Assembly: GCA_035477595.1 (NCBI GenBank) | Contig: DATIKM010000141.1 | Span: 1 to 19,543 of the forward strand | DNA length: 19,543 bases | Direction: 5' to 3' | From: DATIKM01 sp035477595 | GTDB lineage: Bacteria > Armatimonadota > Chthonomonadetes > Chthonomonadales > CAJBBX01 | In this document: in pieces, positions 1-7,513 of the stretch | Layout of the letters: each line of letters starts with the position of its first letter | Numbering within the stretch: the first letter of the stretch is position 1 | Notes under the pieces: model-generated | What the model was told of the DNA's origin: nothing | The model's database searches: none | Seen by the model: the letters and a program-made list of their open reading frames with translations, nothing else | Program-made: the position numbers and the translations under genes

Positions 1-849
1 CACCTGCGCCAGGTGCTGACGATAGAAGGTCGGGTCGGTGGTCCGCACGTTGAGCAGATTGGCCGCCATGCGTTCGATCCAGGTCTGGGTGCGCTCGTCG
101 AGCACCACCGCCATGTCGCTGCGCAGTTGGCCGCTCTCGGCGACAGCATTGAGTACCTGGCGGTCCCAGACCTGCCAGCCCTCGCCGAGCTGGCACGCGA
201 GCATCTCCGCGATCGTGCTGCCGCCCGCGCCGAACTCGCGCGAGATCGTGATGACCGGCATGATCGCCGGCGGGACCAGCGTCTGGATGCCGAGCCGGCG
301 CATCTCGTCCAGCAGGCGTGCGTCAAAACGCCGGACCTGATCGACGGGCGTCTGCTCCAAAAAGGCGGCCTCGCGGCCGGGCGCCACCACCGTGAAACGC
401 GATTCCTCCCGCCGAAGCGCCGCCGCTTCGGACACGAGCCTGTTGCGCGCCAGCCCCGCCCAGATCGGCACGCCCGCGGCCGCTTCCGCTACCTCGCGCA
501 GGCTCCGACAGCGAGACACGACATCTCGCCCGTCGAACTCGACGAAGCAGAGCTCCGGCCCATCCGGCTCCACGAAGGAGCTCTCCACCGCCAGCGCGTC
601 GCGTATCGACGCAGCCGCCGCCTCGCAACACTCGGGGTCGTAGGGCAGCGCCACCACATCCGAGCAGAGGGTACGGGCGCCCGCGGTCCGGTTCCCTTCG
701 CACACGCCGCGCGCCGCTGCTTCGTCGGAGGCCGCCCGAACCGTCCCCTCCTCCGAGACGAGGATGAGAGGCGCGCATGCCAGGTCCGGCCGCCGCGCGC
801 GTTCCGCGGCGATTCCGAGCTGCGGTGCGACGAAACAGCCGACTGGCAT
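1..849 (-). CDS. ImuB-like Y-family polymerase fragment fused in frame to cytidylate kinase-like domain (partial)
   Basis: One uninterrupted frame runs from ATG 849 (GGAGGG four bases upstream) off the left edge, 283 codons, so the C-terminus is missing. Residues 1 to about 190 resemble the palm/thumb part of ImuB-like Y-family DNA polymerases: an AASDEAAARGV segment, a VEPDGPELCFVEFDG strand, a WAGLARNRLVSEAA segment, then VVAPGREAAFLEQTPVDQV and RRLGIQTL. The catalytic acids of active Y polymerases (N-terminal D, later D-E) are not seen, as in ImuB proteins. Where a helix-hairpin-helix should follow LGIQTL, the frame continues into MPVITISREFGAGGSTIA at residue 197. This is the usual extreme N-terminus of cytidylate-kinase-like proteins, with the SREFGAGG phosphate-binding loop. 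The kinase could instead start at its own ATG (261), but no Shine-Dalgarno is visible there. Domain calls are by recognition; whether one fused protein is made is inference. Confidence 0.68.
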   Translation of the reverse strand, partial: MPVGCFVAPQLGIAAERARRPDLACAPLILVSEEGTVRAASDEAAARGVCEGNRTAGARTLCSDVVALPYDPECCEAAAASIRDALAVESSFVEPDGPELCFVEFDGRDVVSRCRSLREVAEAAAGVPIWAGLARNRLVSEAAALRREESRFTVVAPGREAAFLEQTPVDQVRRFDARLLDEMRRLGIQTLVPPAIMPVITISREFGAGGSTIAEMLACQLGEGWQVWDRQVLNAVAESGQLRSDMAVVLDERTQTWIERMAANLLNVRTTDPTFYRQHLAQV

Positions 850-898
850 GGCGCCCTCCCCGAACGGCCCGCTTCCTCCGAATCGAAATACGTGGACA

Positions 899-927
899 AG
901 TATATACTGAGCTCAGAGATATGTCAA
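899..927 (-). promoter_or_regulatory. Consensus promoter with palindromic operator candidates upstream of the ImuB-like/kinase gene
   Basis: On the minus strand, TTGACA (927-922) and TATACT (904-899) are separated by exactly 17 bases, a near-perfect housekeeping promoter in an AT-rich island unlike its surroundings. Three perfect palindromes sit on it: AGTATATACT (899-908, over the -10), CTGAGCTCAG (907-916, in the spacer) and TGTATACA (932-939, just upstream of the -35). Their positions suit repressor operators. TTGTATACA resembles operators of some GntR-family regulators, but no regulator gene is in the window, so the identity is a guess. The start codon is about 50 bases downstream. Confidence 0.75.
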
Positions 928-968
928 TATTTGTATACACTGCGCCTCGACCATGCAGAGACCGACGG

Positions 969-1070
969 TTAGCCCGCCAGGCCTCGCACCGCCTCCAGTA
1001 CCTCCTCCGTGTGGCCATCCGCCTTCGCCGTCATGAAGTCGGGGGCGGGCTGACCCTCGTCAAACGCCAT
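969..1070 (-). CDS. Small 33-residue ORF of unknown function downstream of the acetyl esterase
   Basis: The ORF starts at ATG 1070 behind a strong purine run (GGAGGAGGG, about five bases upstream) and ends with TAA at 969. It lies 107 bases after the esterase stop on the same strand. The peptide is acidic, starts MAFDEGQPAPDF and ends EEVLEAVRGLAG, with no signal peptide, membrane helix or cysteine motif. GQPAPDF recalls the start of peroxiredoxin-type proteins, but nothing else supports that, so it could be a decayed fragment. The ribosome site is the main argument for translation. Confidence 0.35.
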   Translation of the reverse strand: MAFDEGQPAPDFMTAKADGHTEEVLEAVRGLAG

Positions 1071-1177
1071 CGAGACCCTCCTCCTACCGCCGGCTGCCCC
1101 CACCGCCCGCACCGCAGCGCCGGCGCAACCGCGCGGCCCTCCGCCGAGCCGTGGGCCCGGCACTCCCGCGCGGCCGG

Positions 1178-2137
1178 CTACAGCCCGCACAGAAACTCGA
1201 ACACCCGATCGGCGACACCAGGCAACCCCTCATGCCCGTAGTCCGGGTAGATCACCAACTCCTTCTCGGAGAGTATCCTGTTGTAGGCTGCGAACTGCGT
1301 CGACGGAGGACATATGGTGTCCATCAGACCGATCGGCATCAGCACGCGCGCCCGGATGCGCTCCGCGAGGTGCTGGTTGTCGATGTAGCCCAGCCGTGTG
1401 AAGACCTCCGCCTCGCGCTCATGCAGCGGGTCGAAGAGGCGGAAATAACGGCGCAGTTCCTCGTAGGCGCCCGTGGCCAGATCCATCTCCCAGACGCGCT
1501 GGTAGTCGCACAGGAAGGGGTAGATGGGCGCGGCTCGCCGGATGCCCGGCTCGAGAGCGGCGCAGGCGAGCGTCAGCCCGCCGCCCTGAGAGCCGCCCGT
1601 GGCGCCCACGCGCGAGGGGTCCACCTCCGGCATGTCCATCACGATGCGCGCGAGCTGGGCGCAGTCCAGATATATGGAGCGGAACAGCAGCTTGTCCGGC
1701 GAGTCGTCGAGGCCGCGGATGATGTGCCCGTTGAGCGTGTTGCCGAGCACTCCGCCCACGTCCTCCGACCGACCGCCCTGCCCGCGGCAATCGAGAGCCG
1801 CGACACTGAAGCCCTGGGCCACGTATCCCAGCTTGTCGAACCAGTCGCCCGCGTTCCCGGAATAGCCGTGGAACAGCACCACGGCCGGGTGGGACGCAGT
1901 GGCATGCCGCGGGCGCAGGTACCTGGCGTGGACGCGGGCGCCGCCGACCCCCGTGTAGAACAGATCGAAACACTCGGCGACCACTGACGGATGCGGTACC
2001 GGCCGCAACTCGACGCGCGGATCGACGGAGCGCATCTCGGCGAGCGCGCGTTCCCAGTAGACGTCCATGTCGGCGGGGCGCGGGTTGCGGCCCTCGTAGC
2101 GGTGCAGATCGGCCAGCGGCATCTCGAAGACGGGCAT
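1178..2137 (-). CDS. Acetylxylan esterase / cephalosporin-C deacetylase (AXE1 family, alpha/beta hydrolase)
   Basis: This 319-residue alpha/beta hydrolase is the usual length for the acetylxylan esterase/cephalosporin-C deacetylase family, which removes acetyl groups from xylan, xylo-oligosaccharides and related esters. The family hallmarks are present: oxyanion-hole segment LFHGYSGN (88-95), RGQGGRS (118-124), nucleophile elbow GGSQGGG with Ser183, Asp273 in GLMDTICPP, and His302 in YGHEG. There is no signal peptide, so a cytoplasmic enzyme acting on imported acetylated sugars is likely. ATG 2137 was chosen because family members begin like MPVFEMPL and GAGGAG lies eight bases upstream; a further in-frame ATG at 2200 would add an Arg-rich stretch without homology. 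It is transcribed divergently from the DUF697 gene. The natural substrate cannot be read from sequence. Confidence 0.9.
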   Translation of the reverse strand: MPVFEMPLADLHRYEGRNPRPADMDVYWERALAEMRSVDPRVELRPVPHPSVVAECFDLFYTGVGGARVHARYLRPRHATASHPAVVLFHGYSGNAGDWFDKLGYVAQGFSVAALDCRGQGGRSEDVGGVLGNTLNGHIIRGLDDSPDKLLFRSIYLDCAQLARIVMDMPEVDPSRVGATGGSQGGGLTLACAALEPGIRRAAPIYPFLCDYQRVWEMDLATGAYEELRRYFRLFDPLHEREAEVFTRLGYIDNQHLAERIRARVLMPIGLMDTICPPSTQFAAYNRILSEKELVIYPDYGHEGLPGVADRVFEFLCGL

Positions 2138-2251
2138 GCGAGGCGCTCCTCGGTTCAGGGACTGCCGGCAAGCGGCGCGGCGCAGCGGGATTGGACGCAT
2201 GGGCGCGCTCTCCCTGCGCGCCGTTGGATGAGCCATACCACGGAGGCGTTG

Positions 2252-3199
2252 ATGCGACTGGGAATGGAACGAGGGGCTCAGCAGGCGCGCTCGTTCTGGC
2301 GCATCCTGAGCAGTGTGTCGGTGTCCGAGGTAGCACAGGAGGCCGGCCGCCCCTTCGCGCTCGCCCTGGTCGGTGAGCCGGAGAACCGGGCCCGGGCGCT
2401 CGCCCTCCTCTACCCCGGTGAAACGCGCACCACGCACCCGGCCATCCGCCTCTTCGATTCCACCGCTCCGGAACACGGCTTCCCCAGCGAGAGCGGCTCC
2501 TACGACGTGGTGATAGATGCCGGAGGCGGGAGGATCAACGCGCCAGCGGGCCTGCCGCTCTACAGCGTGGACGATCTCGGCGGCTGGGACCGCGTGATCG
2601 AGCGCGTGCTTGATGACCGGCGCGACCTACAGGTCTCCCTCGCACGCCGCTTCCCCGGCATCCGCGCCTCGGTCGCACACCGGATCGTGCATGAGACTGC
2701 TGTGGCGAACGCGCATCTCGCCATGCTGAACGCGCTGCCCGGCGTCTTCCCTCTCCTCGGCGCGCTGGTTCCCACGGCGATCCTGGGCGACATCGTGCTG
2801 CTGACCAAGAACCAGGCCATGATGCTCCTCCGTCTGGCGGCGGTCCACGGGCGCACGCTCGATCTCCGCGAGCGCTCGCGCGACCTGCCGCCGCTGCTCG
2901 GAAACGCCTTCGGGTGGCGCACGCTCGCACGCGAGCTCGTCATGCTGGTCCCGGGCGGCATCGGGGTGGTTGCCCGCGGCGCCATCGCATACGCCGGCAC
3001 CTACGCGGTCGGCATCGCGGCCACGCGCCTCTACGCCCACGGGGAACGCCCTACCCGTGCTCAACTACGTAAGCTGTACCGTGAGGCCCTGGGTCGCGCG
3101 CGGAGCGTGGTGCTGTCGCTGCGCCGCGCACCCTCCGGCGCGCGGTCCGCGCTCCCCCCGGCGTCGCAGCCGGGGCGCTCGGGGGACAACCGTGACTGA
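2252..3199 (+). CDS. DUF697 family membrane protein with degenerate GTPase-like N-terminus
   Basis: The product has 315 residues. The first ~110 (FALALVGEPENRARA onward) look like the remains of a GTPase-type Rossmann fold, but there is no GxxxxGK[ST] P-loop, so nucleotide binding is doubtful. Residues about 133-265 match the DUF697 pattern: RFPGIRASVAHRIVHETA, ALPGVFPLLGALVPTAILGD (a membrane hairpin), LTKNQAMMLLRLAA, and FGWRTLARELVMLVPGG followed by a second hydrophobic segment ending AYAGTYAVG. The C-terminal tail is basic and Pro/Ser-rich. The start at ATG 2252 follows GGAGG with six bases spacing; upstream ATG 2228 lacks such a site. The gene overlaps the next one by eight bases. DUF697 proteins are inner-membrane proteins of unknown function. 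Confidence 0.82.
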   Translation: MRLGMERGAQQARSFWRILSSVSVSEVAQEAGRPFALALVGEPENRARALALLYPGETRTTHPAIRLFDSTAPEHGFPSESGSYDVVIDAGGGRINAPAGLPLYSVDDLGGWDRVIERVLDDRRDLQVSLARRFPGIRASVAHRIVHETAVANAHLAMLNALPGVFPLLGALVPTAILGDIVLLTKNQAMMLLRLAAVHGRTLDLRERSRDLPPLLGNAFGWRTLARELVMLVPGGIGVVARGAIAYAGTYAVGIAATRLYAHGERPTRAQLRKLYREALGRARSVVLSLRRAPSGARSALPPASQPGRSGDNRD

Positions 3200-4847
3200 C
3201 AACGCCCGCAGCGCCGCCGCCAACCTCGTCCTGGCCGCCCACGAGCGCACGAAGCACATGCCCGACCGGTATGCCCCGGGGCCTGACGCGCTGGACTGGG
3301 CGACTCGGCCGGACCCGTTCAGGCGCTACGAAGGCGCGCCCATCGGAAACCTGGACCGCGTCGACGATGCGCCGGAGCCGACCTACGACTCGCTCTTCGC
3401 TGGCGAGCGCCACGGCGCGCCCGGGCCAAGCCGCGCGCTCGTGAGCCGGTTGCTCCGCGATTCGCTGGCCATCAGCGCGTGGAAGCGGGTCTCCTCGGGC
3501 GACACATGGGCGGTGCGCGTCAACCCATCGAGCGGCAACCTGCACCCCACCGAGGCCTACCTGCTCGCCGGCCCAATCGAGGGACTGAGTGACTCGCCCG
3601 CCCTCTGGCACTACCGCCCGCTCGACCACGCGCTCGAGCAGCTCTGTGCCGCACACGAGGCCTGGTCCGAGCTGGCGGCCGACCTTCCGGAGGGCGCGTT
3701 CCTGGTCGCGCTCACGAGCATCCCGTGGCGGACAGCCTGGAAGTACGGCGAGCGTGCCCTGCGCTACTGCCAGCTCGACCTCGGACACGCAATCGGGGCG
3801 CTCGCTCTCGCAGCACGCGCCACCGGGTTCGATCTTCAGGTCGCCGGCGCAGTGCCGTCTGGTGACCTTGCCGCGATCGTCTTCGGAGGAGAGTCGCCCA
3901 CCGGCCCGGATGCGGAACACGCCGACGTCGTGCTCGTCGCCTCGCCGTCACCGGCGGCGCCTCTGCCCCCGGGCTGGCGCCTGGCACCCCGAGCCGTGGA
4001 GAGCCTGCGCCGCACGCCGCGGGCCGGTACGGCCAACCAGCTGAGCGCCGCGCACCGGGAGTGGCCGCTCATCCACGACGCGATGGCCGCGTGGCGCACG
4101 CCCGGCGACCTGGCGCTCGACGCCGGCGCACCGGCGGCCGATGGGCATCGGGACGGCCCCGACCGCGGTCTGCCGGCATCGCGCCTCTTCCGATCGCGCC
4201 GCAGCGCCGCCGCCATGGACGGCGTCTCACGCATGACGGAGGCAGCGTTCGCGCGCCTGCTCGGCCGACTGCGCGGGGACCGGTGGCCCTACTCGGTTCT
4301 CGGGGTCGCGCCGCATGCCGCGCTCGCGCTGCTCGTCCACCGGGTCGAGGGCCTTGAGCCGGGGATCTACCTCCTCCCGCGCGACGGGGCGCTGTCGGCG
4401 GAGCTGCGACTGGCGCTCGACCCCGCGTTCCACTGGGCGCCGGCGAGCGGTGCATCAGGCAAACAGGGCCTGATGCTCCTCGCCACGGGTGAGGTGCAAG
4501 CGGCCGCCGGCGCCGTCAACGCCGGCCAGGAGATCACCTCGGACGGCGCATTCGCGGTCGCCATGCTGACGCGGTTCGGTCACGTGGTCGGAGAGCGCCC
4601 CTGGATGTACCCCCGCCTCTACTGGGAGTGTGGCCTCATCGGCCAGGTGCTGTACGTCGAGGCGGAGGCGGCCGGCCTGCGCGGCACCGGCATCGGGTGC
4701 TACTTCGACGATCTCGTACACCGCCTGCTCGGACTGAGGGACGACGCCTGGCAGAGCCTCTACCACTTCACGGTGGGCGGCTACCTGCAAGACCCGCGCC
4801 TGCAGACGCTGCCAGCCTACGGCGAGCTCCCCGCTCCTGGGCAGTAG
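3192..4847 (+). CDS. SagB-type dehydrogenase, tandem nitroreductase (FMN) domains
   Basis: The product has 551 residues with two nitroreductase-fold halves. The N-terminal region (AAHERTKHMPDRY, LDWATRPDPFRRYEGAP) is the typical opening of SagB/ThcOx-type proteins. NPSSGNLHPTEAYLL (111-125) is the FMN-site motif of the first half. The second half, from about residue 330, begins RSRRSAAAMDG and contains GQEITSDGAFAVAML, LYWECGLIGQVLYVEAEAAGLRGTGIGCYFDD and SLYHFTVGG. SagB-type enzymes oxidise azolines to azoles in peptide natural products; many stand-alone homologues have no known substrate. No cyclodehydratase or precursor peptide is nearby, so a role in peptide modification is not supported. 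The start is GTG 3192, overlapping the TGA of the DUF697 gene, so the two are translationally coupled. Confidence 0.85.
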   Translation: MTDNARSAAANLVLAAHERTKHMPDRYAPGPDALDWATRPDPFRRYEGAPIGNLDRVDDAPEPTYDSLFAGERHGAPGPSRALVSRLLRDSLAISAWKRVSSGDTWAVRVNPSSGNLHPTEAYLLAGPIEGLSDSPALWHYRPLDHALEQLCAAHEAWSELAADLPEGAFLVALTSIPWRTAWKYGERALRYCQLDLGHAIGALALAARATGFDLQVAGAVPSGDLAAIVFGGESPTGPDAEHADVVLVASPSPAAPLPPGWRLAPRAVESLRRTPRAGTANQLSAAHREWPLIHDAMAAWRTPGDLALDAGAPAADGHRDGPDRGLPASRLFRSRRSAAAMDGVSRMTEAAFARLLGRLRGDRWPYSVLGVAPHAALALLVHRVEGLEPGIYLLPRDGALSAELRLALDPAFHWAPASGASGKQGLMLLATGEVQAAAGAVNAGQEITSDGAFAVAMLTRFGHVVGERPWMYPRLYWECGLIGQVLYVEAEAAGLRGTGIGCYFDDLVHRLLGLRDDAWQSLYHFTVGGYLQDPRLQTLPAYGELPAPGQ

Positions 4848-4854
4848 GACGTGT

Positions 4855-4895
4855 GCAGGCCGGCGCGTCGGCGACCACGCCAGGAGCCGGCCTGC
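4855..4895. terminator. Hairpin between convergent genes, candidate bidirectional terminator
   Basis: A perfect 10-base inverted repeat (GCAGGCCGGC at 4855-4864, GCCGGCCTGC at 4886-4895) encloses a loop that can form an inner GCGT/ACGC stem. It lies seven bases after the nitroreductase stop and 18 bases before the murJ stop, where a shared terminator is expected. The T tract (TCCTTT on the plus strand) is weak, so factor-dependent or inefficient termination is possible. Confidence 0.5.
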
Positions 4896-4913
4896 TCCTT
4901 TGGGGCGACGCGA

Positions 4914-6551
4914 TCAGGGCGCCGAGTGCTCGGGTTCGGTCTGCCCGGGCCGGCGCCGGCTGAGCAGGGAGCGGACATAGCGAAGCTCCTCGCTGCGCAG
5001 CAGCGCTGCCGTCCCCGCATAGACCAGCACACCCGCGCCGCTGGCGACGGCCAGGACGGCCAGCGTCTCCAGCTTCATGTTCAGCGTGCTCACGGCGCCC
5101 CCGGCCAGCGCCCTCTCCATCGCCACGCGGGCGCCCCACGCGGCGGCAGCGGCCAGCGCGGACGCAGGAACGGTTCGCGCAAGCGATGAGACCAGTCGCG
5201 CCTCCTCAAACCCGCCCAGGCGACGGCTCAGCACACGCTGCATCACGAGCATGTGCAGGATTGCGGCAATGGTCGTCGCGAGGGCAAGCCCCCGGTACCC
5301 CAACCCGAGCGGAGCCATGAACAGCCAGTTCATCGGGACGAACACAAGGGTCACCGCCGTCCCGATCACCACGGGCGTCCGCGTGTCTTGCACGGCGTAG
5401 AAGCCGCGCGCGAGCACCGCATGCGCCGACCATGCGAAGATGCCCACCGAGTAGTAGACAAGGGCCGTGGCGGCCATCCGCGTGTCCTGCGGCCCGAACA
5501 GCCCCTGCTCCAGAACCATACGCACGATCGGCTCGGCGAGGGCGACCATGAGCGCCGAGGCCGGGATGGTGAGGAACAGCAGCGTGCGGACGCCGGCAGC
5601 CGCCGTGGCGCGAAGCTGCGTGATCTGGCCAGCGGCCGCCTGAGCCGACAGCGTGGGGAGGATCGCCACTCCCAGGGCCTGCGCGAAAACCCCAAGCGGT
5701 ACCTGCATCAGCATGTTCGCGCGGGTGATAGCAGAGATGGGCCCGTCGCCGAGAGCCGACGCGAACGCGCGGTTGATGAGGATGCTTACCTGAGGAAGCG
5801 CGAGGCCCAGGACGACGGGCAGCATCAGCCTCCACACGCGCATCGCGTCCGGGCTGCGCGCGTCGAACCGCAGCCGGAAACGTCCTCCGAGCCGGCGCAC
5901 CGCCCAGGCTTGGAGCGCGAAGTTCCCCACTACGGCGCCCGCGAGTGCGCCCCAGCACAACCCCGCGGGCCCCAGCCACGGCGCCAGGGCCACCCCGCCG
6001 GCGATGATCCCGAGGTTATAGACGATGGGACCGAGCGCCGGTACCCAGAACCGGCCGTGGGCGTTCTGCACCCCCATCATCAGCCCGCCCAGGAAGAAGC
6101 ATATCTGCGCCGGAAGGACGATGCGAGTTAGCTCCGCCGTCGCGGCAGCCTTCGATGGATCGAAACCGCCTGCGATCAGCGCGACGAGCGGCACCGCGAA
6201 CACTTCACCGGCGACCACGAACGCGCTCACCACCACGAACATGACGCTGGCGATTGTGCTGAACAGCCGCCAGGCCCCCTCGGTGTCGCCGCGAGTCAGC
6301 TTCTCGGTGAATACCGGGATGAACGCCGACGACAGAGCGCCGCCCGCGATCAGGAAGAACAGCAGGTCCGGGACGAGGAAGGCCGCGTAGTAGATGTCGG
6401 ACCAGTAGCCCTGGCCGAACAGCGCGGAGATGACGGCGTCGCGGATGAGCCCCAGCAATCGGCTCGCGAGGATCGCGGCCATCATGATGCCGGTCGCGCT
6501 GGCGACGCGACGCGCCGCTGACGGCTCCAGGGAAGGCGCCTCCGAGGCCAT
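4914..6551 (-). CDS. murJ: Lipid II flippase MurJ (MviN family)
   Basis: A 545-residue polytopic inner-membrane protein of the MOP superfamily that flips lipid-linked peptidoglycan precursor to the periplasmic face. It opens with the family signature ASRLLGLIRDAVISALFGQG near residue 30, followed by a chain of hydrophobic segments compatible with 14 helices. Typical MviN stretches include FFLIAGGALSSAFIPVFTE, GFYAVQDTRTPVVIG and LPQVSILINRAFAS. The length fits the family (about 510-550). ATG 6551 has no Shine-Dalgarno, but a consensus promoter ends six bases upstream, which fits a leaderless mRNA. It is monocistronic, convergent with the nitroreductase gene and divergent from iolB. Confidence 0.93.
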   Translation of the reverse strand: MASEAPSLEPSAARRVASATGIMMAAILASRLLGLIRDAVISALFGQGYWSDIYYAAFLVPDLLFFLIAGGALSSAFIPVFTEKLTRGDTEGAWRLFSTIASVMFVVVSAFVVAGEVFAVPLVALIAGGFDPSKAAATAELTRIVLPAQICFFLGGLMMGVQNAHGRFWVPALGPIVYNLGIIAGGVALAPWLGPAGLCWGALAGAVVGNFALQAWAVRRLGGRFRLRFDARSPDAMRVWRLMLPVVLGLALPQVSILINRAFASALGDGPISAITRANMLMQVPLGVFAQALGVAILPTLSAQAAAGQITQLRATAAAGVRTLLFLTIPASALMVALAEPIVRMVLEQGLFGPQDTRMAATALVYYSVGIFAWSAHAVLARGFYAVQDTRTPVVIGTAVTLVFVPMNWLFMAPLGLGYRGLALATTIAAILHMLVMQRVLSRRLGGFEEARLVSSLARTVPASALAAAAAWGARVAMERALAGGAVSTLNMKLETLAVLAVASGAGVLVYAGTAALLRSEELRYVRSLLSRRRPGQTEPEHSAP

Positions 6552-6557
6552 GCGGCG

Positions 6558-6586
6558 ATTGTACCCTCGGCCCTAGGGTCGGTCAA
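6558..6586 (-). promoter_or_regulatory. murJ promoter, placed for a leaderless transcript
   Basis: On the minus strand, TTGACC (6586-6581) and TACAAT (6563-6558) are 17 bases apart. The -10 box ends six bases before the murJ ATG, so transcription is predicted to begin at or within a base of the A of ATG. There is no room for a Shine-Dalgarno site, and none is seen. An 8-base palindrome CCCTAGGG (6571-6578) sits in the spacer. Confidence 0.7.
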
Positions 6587-6682
6587 ACGGAACCAGGGCG
6601 CCGCTGCAAGCAGCAGGAGATGGCGCGCACGCCGCGCAAACTATGTGGGCGCCCCCACTGCCAGCCGGTCCCGGAGCCGCCC

Positions 6683-7513
6683 ATGCCATCCCTGCACGTA
6701 CCTGCCCGGCCGCGCGCGGGCGTCTATACACGCATCTGCTCGCCGCAGTCGGAGCCGCTCCGGCACCTGGAGGTGGGCCTTCTGTCGATCGAGGATCCCG
6801 GCGAGGAGTGGCACACCGAGACGGGAGATCGCGAGCTGGTGATCGACATCTTCTCCGGGAAGTGCACCGTGCGCGTCGAGGGACCTGGCGGCGACGCCCA
6901 CTTCCCCGAGATCGGTATCCGACCCACCGTCTTCGCCGGCAGGCCCACGCTCGTCTACGCTTCGCGCGATAGCCGGGTCCATCTGTTCGCCGACCAGACG
7001 CCGATGGCGGCGGCGGTCGCCTTCGCGCCGGCACGCGATGTGCATCCGGCCGCGTTCGTCCACCCCGAGGAGACGGTCGTGAGGAGCGTGGGCCAAGGCA
7101 ACTGGCGGCGCACCGTGGTCACAGGCGTCGGTGACAACGTGCGCGCGGACCGGCTCATCGTGGGTGAGACCATCAACCCGCCGGGCAACTGGTCCAGCTA
7201 CCCGCCGCACAAGCACGACGCGTACGGACCCGGCGAGGAGCCGATGGAGGAGGTCTATCTGTACCGCCTCGACCCTCCGACGGGGTTCGGCATCCAGCGC
7301 GTCTACACGGCGGCCGATGATCCGGCGCCTTTCGACCAGACCCTCGTGGTGCGCGACGGCGACGCCGTCGTCGTGCCCCGTGGGTACCACCCGGTGGTCG
7401 GCGCACCGGGCTACAGCCTGTTCTACCTGTGGGTGCTGGCTGGCGACAGCCGGAAGTACGGCGCATGGGCCGACGACCCGCAGCACGCTTGGGTGAAGGA
7501 GGGCAGCGCCTGA
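6683..7513 (+). CDS. iolB: 5-deoxy-glucuronate isomerase (IolB/KduI family)
   Basis: A 276-residue double-cupin enzyme of the IolB/KduI family, which isomerises 5-deoxy-glucuronate to 5-dehydro-2-deoxy-gluconate in myo-inositol breakdown; KduI relatives act on a pectin-derived uronate. The N-terminal cupin contains VGLLSIEDPGEEWHTETGDRE. The metal site is visible as PPHKHDAYG (His176, His178), acidic residues at 185-190 and PRGYHPV (His236), with the family motif EEVYLYR between. ATG 6683 follows GGAG; ATG 6620 has its GGAG directly against the start codon and would add residues without homology. Its stop overlaps the start of the next gene. No other inositol genes are in the window, so the exact substrate is uncertain. 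Confidence 0.82.
   Translation: MPSLHVPARPRAGVYTRICSPQSEPLRHLEVGLLSIEDPGEEWHTETGDRELVIDIFSGKCTVRVEGPGGDAHFPEIGIRPTVFAGRPTLVYASRDSRVHLFADQTPMAAAVAFAPARDVHPAAFVHPEETVVRSVGQGNWRRTVVTGVGDNVRADRLIVGETINPPGNWSSYPPHKHDAYGPGEEPMEEVYLYRLDPPTGFGIQRVYTAADDPAPFDQTLVVRDGDAVVVPRGYHPVVGAPGYSLFYLWVLAGDSRKYGAWADDPQHAWVKEGSA

Noticed and set aside
13..972. Plus-strand open frame of 319 codons at the left end
   Set aside because: Antisense to the ImuB-like/kinase frame, which has recognisable motifs and a promoter; the plus translation is Arg/His-rich without domains.
1129..1175. Direct repeat CCGCGCGGCC (1129-1138 and 1166-1175)
   Set aside because: Short, low-complexity GC sequence; no third copy or associated element.
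2202..2222. GGCGCGC/GCGCGCC hairpin between the divergent esterase and DUF697 genes
   Set aside because: No T tract on either side and only seven GC pairs; common by chance in such GC-rich DNA, so not listed as a terminator or operator.
3192..4847. TOMM (azole-peptide) biosynthetic cluster
   Set aside because: The SagB-type enzyme stands without a cyclodehydratase, precursor peptide or transporter nearby, so the cluster claim is unsupported.
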